Source: Gracilaria gracilis
Lineage: Eukaryota; Rhodophyta; Florideophyceae; Gracilariales; Gracilariaceae
Length of the DNA stretch: 64,000 nucleotides
Assembly: GCA_030374805.1 (NCBI GenBank)
Contig: JARGSG010000194.1
Location: 62,001-126,000, forward strand
Direction: 5' to 3'
In this document: one piece after another, positions 57,620 through 64,000 of the stretch
Numbering within the stretch: the stretch's first letter is position 1
How the letters are laid out: the number at the start of each line of letters is the position of its first letter
Program-made: the position numbers and the translations under genes
The notes under the pieces: model-generated
What the model saw: only the letters and a program-made list of their open reading frames with translations
The model's database searches: none
What the model was told of the DNA's origin: nothing

Positions 57620-58470
57620 TGTGGGGCAAAGCCGGGAACGGAAGGAAAGAACACAAACCGCGCCAGCGGCTACGCACCCAAGGTGTTCAGCCTTGCTCCC
57701 TATTGGGGCAGAGCAGTGGCAGAACCCTCCAATGAGGCCGACACGTGCCGGGCGTAACTCCGGGCAGCCTCTTCCTGACTTACAGACGGAGGTTGGGGCT
57801 GGCAATCGGGTTGCCAACAGGATGGATTCCACCGGGTGTGGCGTATCCCGTAGCAAAAGGTACGAGATAGAAGGTAGCAAAATGAGCCGCACTGCGGAGC
57901 ACAGACTCGTGAGAGCTGGGAATAATCCCGAGACAAAAAGGGGCAAACCTGTACAACAGGGCGAAGTGTAACGAAGCCGTAAGACGGGAAAACAGAAAGA
58001 GTGTATGGAAGAATGATCAATAAGAGGCCGTAACGACGGATCGGTGCTTCTCGGTGACGGAGGTGGATAACTTGTCCGGATAAGCGGCGGTATTCCCCGG
58101 GAATGGGGCGAAAGACCGTGCGCAAGCGGAACTCAAGCTAGAGCCAAGGCCTCGTTGAGGTTTACTTCCCCGTACAGTGCGGCAAGTGCCGCCACTTATA
58201 TACGGCTGACAAATATCACTAAAATATCTAAGTACCCGGCACGCCGGCCAACACTACCCACGTGTACCTCCGTGGCAAACTTGCAACGGCGCATCCGGTA
58301 ATCGGGCGCGGGCACACACGTGTCGCGCCAATCCTACCCTTCATAGGCGGATCCCTAATCCGGGCCAAATAGGCAAATAGACTTCATAATAGTAGGAAGT
58401 TCAGCCGAAAATAACAACGGATATATGAGCGGCATCCCCCTCAGTCCCTGCCAAGGGCAATTGCTCTACA
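57620..58470 (-). repeat. 5' LTR of element D
   Basis: 851 bp, about 97 percent like the left LTR at 46911-47762. Plus-strand ends are TGTGGGGCAAAGCC and TTGCTCTACA. Confidence 0.92.
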
Positions 58471-58475
58471 CCGAT
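58471..58475. repeat. Target duplication of element D (right)
   Basis: CCGAT, matching 46906-46910. Confidence 0.9.
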
Positions 58476-58478
58476 ATA

Positions 58479-59330
58479 TCACTTCGATTGTAGTACTCGG
58501 CAGCTAACAGTATGTGGACTACCTATACTTCTGATCGCCATCCATCGATAGGACTCTGATAACGACACCTGATACCCTTTTGAATAGGTACGTCGTGGGG
58601 CGAAGCCCCGATCCGAAGCATATTCACTTGCAAGTGAGATGACGTAGCAACCACAGCTGAATCCGTCCTTCTGAACATGATACTTCTTCACATCCAACAT
58701 GAAGTGTTTCGGAGATTGAGTAGCAGAGGTCATACCCTTGAGAATACTGTACTCAAAAGCAGTCTTGAACAGATCAATTACTTCTTTGGGACATTTCCAG
58801 CGGAGGCTGTCTCCAAAATATACTGTCGGCTTTTCTTTCTTAGTTGCGCCCAAGAACCTTTTCCCCACGAGAACGCCCCAGTGCACGCTTGACAAATTAA
58901 TGGGCACGATAACGGTGTGTATATCGCACGACGTGTCTCCTACGTTCCTACAAAACGAACGCGAAAGAGGCTTCAGTACAGTGTCTTCTATCTCTTGCTT
59001 ATCAAGGGTATTTGTAGCCAACCGTTTAGAGTGTCCAGTTAGAGCCACACCCGTATCATAAGAGACAAATACAGACCCCACTACGGGGTTTCATATCCAT
59101 TAACGCGGCGGTAATAAGGTCACTACAGAGATAAGAACCAGGTTCGGAACTATGAACGAATGAAACCGGATCATCGCGTTTTGCTTCGTGTTGTAGAATA
59201 TCGGAAACATGATCATGAACTGTTTGAAATTTTGTTGTTGTTGTCGCAATGTCTAACTTAGAAATTGAAGAGAGTTCTTCGTAGAACTTTCTACAGCGCT
59301 GTAAGACTGATGGACGCTGACCTTTTCGTT
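58479..59330 (-). pseudogene. Ulp1-like cysteine peptidase (C48) of the MULE
   Basis: Minus-strand peptidase with the full Ulp1 catalytic set in the stretch 59081-58479: His in SSVHWGVLVG, Asp in VYFGDSLRW, the Gln of YHVQKDG and the nucleophile Cys in GFSCGCYVISLASEY. About 80 further codons upstream (SDILQHEAKRDDPVSF and YLCSDLITAALMDMKP) are in another frame, joined near 59080 at a short C/G-rich run, so this copy has one visible frameshift. Ulp1 enzymes remove SUMO or related tags. Plant MULEs carry such genes. Being inside the MULE termini and co-oriented with the transposase, it is a transposon gene rather than the host SUMO protease. Element D begins only nine bases past its end. Confidence 0.85.
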
Positions 59331-59662
59331 CTTCAATATCTAGGAGTGTTTTTGTGTAACCAAAGTAATTTTGTGTTAGTAAATGGCGAGCGCAACTGAT
59401 GGATTTTTGTCTTGAGCTTACTTAACGGGGTTTTCGCCATTGAAAAAAAGCGTACAAGTCTTTGAAGAAGCACGCTTGTGATCGAAAACCATTGAAGTCG
59501 TATGTGACAAAAAATGTGTTGATGATCTCGAGACGAGACGATAATTGTTACGATCACGATGATGAGTAGCCGCTATTTGCAATATCCCTGATGCGCGATA
59601 TTTTGGCGCCATCGCTACCGTTTTTATTCTCATGCGTAGAGCTTCTTACATTGTTTACAATA
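59331..59662. other. MULE internal region before the right terminal repeat
   Basis: About 330 bases upstream of the Ulp1-like gene on its minus strand. It probably holds its promoter and leader. No clear domain was seen. Confidence 0.4.
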
Positions 59663-60669
59663 GCCGCATATGCAGAAGGACGTGGCAAGCGATAGATAGT
59701 TGAAAGGAATCTGAGTTGGGTCGCTGGAATGCGGTTGGGCGAGAAGGCCAATGGAGAGCTCTGATTAGGTGCAGGGAAATGCGTTCGTAGAGACCCATTG
59801 AGTTGGGTATCACGGCGCATGAGGAGCACCATTGAGTGGGGTCGCTGGGAATTGCGGGAAATTCGCTAATTTTAGATTGTTATTGATGGAGTGATTGTCA
59901 TGAGTTTCGTGCATGGTTTGATCCTGTGGTGTAAGTATTTTGAAAATATTATTGTCAGCACGTGTGGCTTACCGTGTTTCTTTCCCGTCAAGAGTTGCAC
60001 ACTTCTACGCACACTTTCAACATCTTCACACGGGAAAAAGACGTTCTTCTGAGCTACTCGCAAAACAGAACTCCTTTTTTTCCTCCAGATTTCCCTAAAT
60101 GTTTGATATTTTTGCATACGTTGTAAGATAAGTAGTCATACAACTGGAGTACGTAATCGTTTTAGCTTTAAAATGTTCTCAATTCCAAAAATAAGCACTA
60201 AAAAAGGCGTAAAAAGGCGGTTTTTGCTACTTGTTTTGCGTATGTATGCGTCGTAATTCTTTGATTCACTGCTTTCAATATATGGGAAAACAGGGTACTC
60301 CAGTATTAAAATCTTTGTGGTACTAAAGTACGCAAGGGAATATTAAACTTGGGAAGATTCGATAAAGTTAGAGGCGTTCCAATTTTTAGTGTAACGGGAA
60401 AAGGAACATGTTGCACTGTTTGACAGTCTTCTGAAGAAGTGCATTCTGCATGCACTACAGCTATTGACGCTGCAAGACTGACATATACAATTTCTAACGC
60501 TTACAGTGGCGTAGTTCAGCAACTGCTACAAGAAACATGTGACATTCAACTTTCCGTTTTTATTTAGAATTTCAATGAGAGCGAATTTCCCGCATCTCCC
60601 TGCCCGTTTATTGGTTCCCATTCAATCCACTTCCTACACCAGATACGTCGTGTAGATTTGCCTCTTGCC
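59663..60669 (-). repeat. MULE right terminal inverted repeat, split by a MITE
   Basis: Mirror of the left terminal repeat: the inner part is 59663-about 59845 and the outer about 72 bases are 60598-60669. The two parts are separated by MITE copy 2. Confidence 0.9.
59846..60597. mobile_element. MITE-like repeat, copy 2 (inside the MULE terminal repeat)
   Basis: About 750 bp, about 98 percent like copy 1 at 21809-22556. Ends show inverted TGCGGGAAATTCGCT at the left and AGCGAATTTCCCGCA at the right. The left terminal repeat of the MULE gives the empty-site sequence, which shows this copy was inserted after the MULE formed. The 81-codon reading at 59872-60117 (minus) is conserved. Confidence 0.88.
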
Positions 60670-60678
60670 GTGCGAACA
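60670..60678. repeat. 9-bp target duplication of the MULE (right)
   Basis: GTGCGAACA, matching 41754-41762. Confidence 0.9.
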
Positions 60679-61509
60679 AAGGTAGGTCGGGACCGCTTTA
60701 CACAAACTTTGAGATACAAGGGGGCCGCGATGTAGTGCTCAATTGGTTGGTGCAACCCTCTATAAGATAACGCTACCCCAAACCGCATGGCTATGATAGG
60801 TTCTTCAATAAAATAACTTTACGATTGGCACTCTGCTTAACTTCCTTCATTTGTTAAACAGGAGATGTCTTTCACCTTTTATACTGTTTCAGACTCCTAG
60901 ACATTTTCTACCATAAGCATAAACATAGTTCTATAATGTTCTTCTATAGACGTTTCCAGACGGTTGTGGATCAATACAGTTGTTCCGTACCTACTTTCGA
61001 TGCTCCCAGATGCATCCACAACATTCTGAATAAACAGAAACGTGAGAATGTACTTTGTAACCAATAAAATAGATTTCGCATCAATGATAAAAAGTTTCTG
61101 AACTGGAGGCACTTCTGGGCCCAGCAGCCCGTTAAACCCCTCCATTGATGGCATACGCTTGGATACCAATGAACTGAATAAAGCGCACTCCACAATAATG
61201 CCACATTAGAGATCGTGGACGGAGGTGGCACTATATCGTGTTAGTCACTGTATACGAAAGAAGTGTTGCCTTTAGGTAATAATTTGGTTGCAGACCGACG
61301 CAACCAACGGAGAAACTCGATATGACAAAATGGCGTATAATACAGGGCGGGCAGAGAGCTCTGTGCCACAAGAGTTGCTTTTCATTACCACAACCACAAA
61401 CGAGCCGTCGGAAAAGAGCCCCCCTTGACATGCTTTGAGAGGGCGGCATATGGTGGAAGGGAAGCTCTCTAAGGCTACCTGCGCCATTTTAAACATTCCG
61501 ATTGCCCCA
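60679..61509. other. Interval without a firm gene
   Basis: About 830 bases right of the MULE. A 98-codon minus-strand reading at 60897-61193 (with LFIIDAKSILLVTKYILTFL) has protein-like composition but no start context or domain. It could be a remnant exon; confidence is low. Confidence 0.4.
60897..61193 (-). CDS. Possible small gene or exon remnant
   Basis: 98 codons from MECALFSSLVSKRMPSM. Moderately hydrophobic middle (IDAKSILLVTKYILTFLF), then a charged end. No family recognised. Listed only because its composition is more protein-like than neighbouring readings. Confidence 0.25.
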   Translation of the reverse strand: MECALFSSLVSKRMPSMEGFNGLLGPEVPPVQKLFIIDAKSILLVTKYILTFLFIQNVVDASGSIESRYGTTVLIHNRLETSIEEHYRTMFMLMVENV

Positions 61510-63107
61510 TGCTCTTCCGCTCTTCGCTCGCCACTGACAACCCCATGGGCACTTCTCGCACCAACATTGGCGTGAGTGTCTTCAACATCCTTCGGTACCC
61601 TTCGCCCTGAACATCGTGCTCGACATCATAGTGCGAAAGAGTCCTCGACAGTTTTTGGACACTACAACACTTCCGTCGCCGCTTTAGTCTTCATCGCGGC
61701 CATTCGGTTTCCGTAGCAGGCCACCGAATAGACCGCTACAATCTGCTCCAAACGCTGAAATCCGGCCGTCTCGTGTCGGTCTCGGTGCTGCTGCTGGTCA
61801 CGCGCGCTCGCGTATACCGCAGAGCTTTCGGCTCGAGTACGCCGAGGACTCGGAGGCCATTCGCTACACGATTCCAGCCACCGTCACGCGCGTGCAAACC
61901 ACTTCTGGTGTTTGCTCGCGGGCGCAGATTCTCGCAACCGGAAACGCCTTCGACCTAGGGCCCATCGCCGATAAGTGCGTCCACGTTGGAAGACAACAAA
62001 TACCGGAAAAGGCACCGACGATAGAGTTACGGACGATGGATTGAGCGTACTTTGTGAACCCGTGGAGGAGAACTTGCTGTACGAAGGGGAAGGTGTGTAT
62101 GGCGCTTATACTGTGAGCAAACAGTCTCCGCAAGTGCTGCAGCTGGTGCAGTCCTTGAGCGACAACTCGCCAGACTCATTTGGAGACGAGTGGCTCCCGC
62201 TCATGATGCTGAACGTAACTTCCAGAGACGTGTTCCAGACACATTCGTTTACTAACGCCCTCGGAGGAGTTCAGAGGTTCGTTCTTCGCGAACGAATATC
62301 ACCGGCACCTCTGTGCAGTGCCTCGGCTTCACGGCCGGGCGTCAACGCCAAGAACACGTTTGTGGTGCAAGTGGTGGGCTGGCGTCGATGGTTTCAATGA
62401 TAACAGTTCGCTCGTGCTCACGTACGGGACGAGCTCTGTTCGCATAGAGTCTGCGAGCGATGAATGGAGCACGTTGATGGCGTTTGAAGTGCATACGCGC
62501 GTCTTGCATTACTTTAGGGGAATAAGAGAAGGTCGACCCAACTCCAACGCAGACCCAGGAGCGTACGCGTCGTATCTTGCTCGCGCGCTGCCTCAAGATG
62601 TGATCAACCTCAACAAGAATGCGATCGTATATCGGTTTTGCCGATGATGTAACGCTGCCGTTAAGGAACGGCACTTCGTGGGAGGAAGAGTACGACTTCG
62701 CGGGCTCCGAGGAACGGGTGACAGCGACGGTGGAAGAATGGGGCATCGTGCTGGCGGTTTGCTGGGTGGTGGTGGTGACGGCGGCTCACTTGGTGGTGTC
62801 GAGGGTGGCGGCTTGGAAGAAGATGCCCGGACAAATTACTCGGGGAAGCAGGAAATCCTTCGTCGATGGGCTGAAGAAAAAAAATGCCAAGCTAGCGGAA
62901 GGAGAGACGGAGGCGTTTCTGTCGGTTCAACAAGGATCGAAGAGCACGCATATCACTGCCACTCTGAAACCTGTAGGAAAGGCGGACAATTCCCGGGACT
63001 TGACGGTTCGGGTTTTGCACGGTGGAAGCCGAGAGAATTGCGTGTATCCCAGAGATGTCTCACTACAGTTATATATAACTTTCTACCATCATAACTTCCC
63101 GTGCTAA
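61510..63107 (+). pseudogene. Frameshifted host gene for a membrane-anchored extracellular protein
   Basis: Coding-like sequence runs across several plus-strand frames. A start at 61510 (MLFRSSLATDNPMGTSRTN) is followed, in another frame, by FALNIVLDIIVRKSPRQFLD, then EYAEDSEAIRYTIPATVTRV, then from 61975 GLSVLCEPVEENLLYEGEG and a long well-composed stretch. It passes through FNDNSSLVLTYGTSSVRI and YASYLARALPQDVINLN to a transmembrane helix (GIVLAVCWVVVVTAAHLVV, near 62741-62800) and a basic cytoplasmic tail ending about 63107. At least four frame changes are visible, so it is a decayed member of what is probably a family of single-pass membrane proteins. Signal-like hydrophobic parts near the start are weak. 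No known domain was recognised. Confidence 0.65.
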
Positions 63108-64000
63108 CGTTGTCTGTTGCGCAATCTGTTATACAGAATACAAATCGCGCGAATACAGAGCTCAGACACATTAGTGTCGCTGCCATCCATCGCCCCTTTC
63201 GAACGCTGTCCCACCTCGACGCACCATCTTGTGTATACAAGGGTATACGAAGGTACATAACCCTAAACAGTTCCAACGCTCATCATTCTGCCACCCGTTC
63301 ACCCAGTCCCCTTCATGCGCGTCTTGCGCGTGGACCGTCACGGGCTCAAGCACCATTCGCTGCATGCCGTTCGAGATTGTCTGTCCCCCACCTCAACGTT
63401 ACTGCTTTGTGCTTTCGTTCACCGCCTGTAATTGAACGAGCCCAGCATTGAGAAAGCCCATCCACCGTGTTTGGCCTTTGAATGTGCTTCCATCTGTACG
63501 TGAAGCACAGGCTGCATCGCCAGTCCAAACGCCAGAATCGCTCCCCACTTCAATCGCCCCAATGATGATTATCACCTCGTCCAACAACCGTTCTCTGCGT
63601 CACCTCCTCTCCTGGAACGCTCACGCTCACGTTATCGCTTCTTGTGTACAATATTCTTCGCATTGTGCCAGATAGACCATCCAAAGACCCTGGCATGGAG
63701 TAGTCGATTACTTGGTTCACAAACGTGTTCCGCGCTCAGTAGAACCTTTTCCCGGAATTCAAATGTGCCCATTTTCTGCAGCACCACATCCAAAGGCCCC
63801 AATCACCACGTCGTAAATATTTGGGGTTTCACCTCGAGAAGAGTTTTGAATCTCAGATAACGAAGGGTTCGGTGACAACATAGTAGTAATCAATCACGTT
63901 TCCGTTCATGTTATGGCAAAGAAACTGGAAAAAAAGTGCCCCAAAAGGTGCTACGTAAAGTACTGACTGTTGGCAGAAAGCATTCAAAACCCGAAGAATT
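63108..64000. other. Right end of window, no gene seen
   Basis: About 900 bases without a supported gene, RNA or repeat. Confidence 0.5.

Larger units (their letters stand above)
46911..58470 (-). mobile_element. Ty3/Gypsy chromodomain LTR element D with antisense gene
   Basis: Complete minus-strand element of 11.56 kb with 851-852-bp LTRs (46911-47762 and 57620-58470) and target duplication CCGAT. Right to left it has the 5' LTR, primer site, gag, protease, RT, RNase H, integrase, a long tail with chromodomain, a 270-bp gap, the convergent antisense gene, polypurine tract and 3' LTR. LTRs are about 97 percent alike, slightly older than C or E by this measure. It has a few breaks. It is nested inside the MULE, so it is younger than that insertion. 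Protein by protein it is close to element A. Confidence 0.95.
41763..60669 (-). mobile_element. Mutator-like DNA transposon (MULE) with Ulp1-type protease
   Basis: Bounded by 9-bp target duplications and inverted termini beginning GGCAAGAGGCAAATCTACAC. The left terminal repeat is 41763-42014 (252 bp); the right is 59663-60669 and is split by MITE copy 2. Two minus-strand genes lie inside: a Ulp1/C48-type peptidase (about 59,300-58,479) and downstream a MULE transposase with N-terminal DNA-binding domain (about 46,580-42,222). Element D is inserted between them. Without the nested insertions the MULE is about 6.6 kb. Both genes carry frameshifts, so this copy is not autonomous. MULEs with captured Ulp1 peptidases are known in plants (Kaonashi-type); an algal one with both genes is less familiar. 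Confidence 0.92.

Noticed and set aside
46911-58470. CCG/CGG dyads as binding sites of fungal Zn2Cys6 factors
   Set aside because: CGG triplet pairs fit that family, but nothing else points to a fungus; binding protein left open.
58479-59330. Ulp1-like peptidase as the host SUMO protease
   Set aside because: It lies within the MULE termini, shares strand with the transposase and is frameshifted, so it is better read as a transposon gene.
59872-60117. MITE reading as a host gene
   Set aside because: It is present only inside the two MITE-like copies and lies within their inverted ends.

Overview
The window looks like a repeat-rich segment of a eukaryotic nuclear genome with sparse host genes that have no visible introns and often encode secreted, cysteine-rich proteins. 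That style, together with nested chromodomain Ty3/Gypsy elements, a Copia remnant and a Mutator-like element, fits a florideophyte red alga such as Chondrus. The organism is an inference: no rRNA, tRNA or marker gene was recognised.

Layout. 1-8807: Ty3/Gypsy element A (plus strand; its left end is outside the window), with pol, an extra gene of opposite orientation, and a 3' LTR. 8808-about 11640: decayed Copia fragment B (minus strand), cut at A's LTR. 11.9-21.3 kb: the main host island, with a small Cys-rich secreted protein (-), a 620-aa secreted protein, a secreted vWA protein and a two-module Cys-rich secreted protein (all +), plus a 16-bp minisatellite and a 64-bp palindrome. 21.8-22.56 kb: copy 1 of a MITE-like repeat. 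22579-32352: Ty3/Gypsy element C (-), target duplication TCTAA. 33.2-34.6 kb: pieces of a minus-strand C2H2 zinc-finger gene, split by two 175-bp inverted arms. 34684-40287: Ty3/Gypsy element E (+), target duplication GGTAC. 41763-60669: a MULE DNA transposon with 9-bp target duplication GTGCGAACA, about 250-bp terminal inverted repeats, a transposase and a Ulp1-type protease. Nested in it are Ty3/Gypsy element D (46911-58470, minus, target duplication CCGAT) and MITE copy 2 in its right terminal repeat. 61.5-63.1 kb: a frameshifted host membrane-protein pseudogene.

Two signals stand out. First, elements A and D carry a conserved, roughly 600-aa extra gene antisense to gag-pol, between pol and the 3' LTR, of no family I recognise. 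Second, element C is studded from LTR to LTR, through coding and non-coding DNA alike, with the interrupted palindrome ACC-N5-GGT: about 70 exact copies by hand count where about 2-3 are expected. Element D shows a similar but different lattice, CCG-N6/7-CGG. Element-specific short palindromes spread over whole elements recall the dense motif arrays bound by VANC anti-silencing proteins of plant VANDAL transposons. That the lattices are binding sites for element-coded or host proteins is only a hypothesis.
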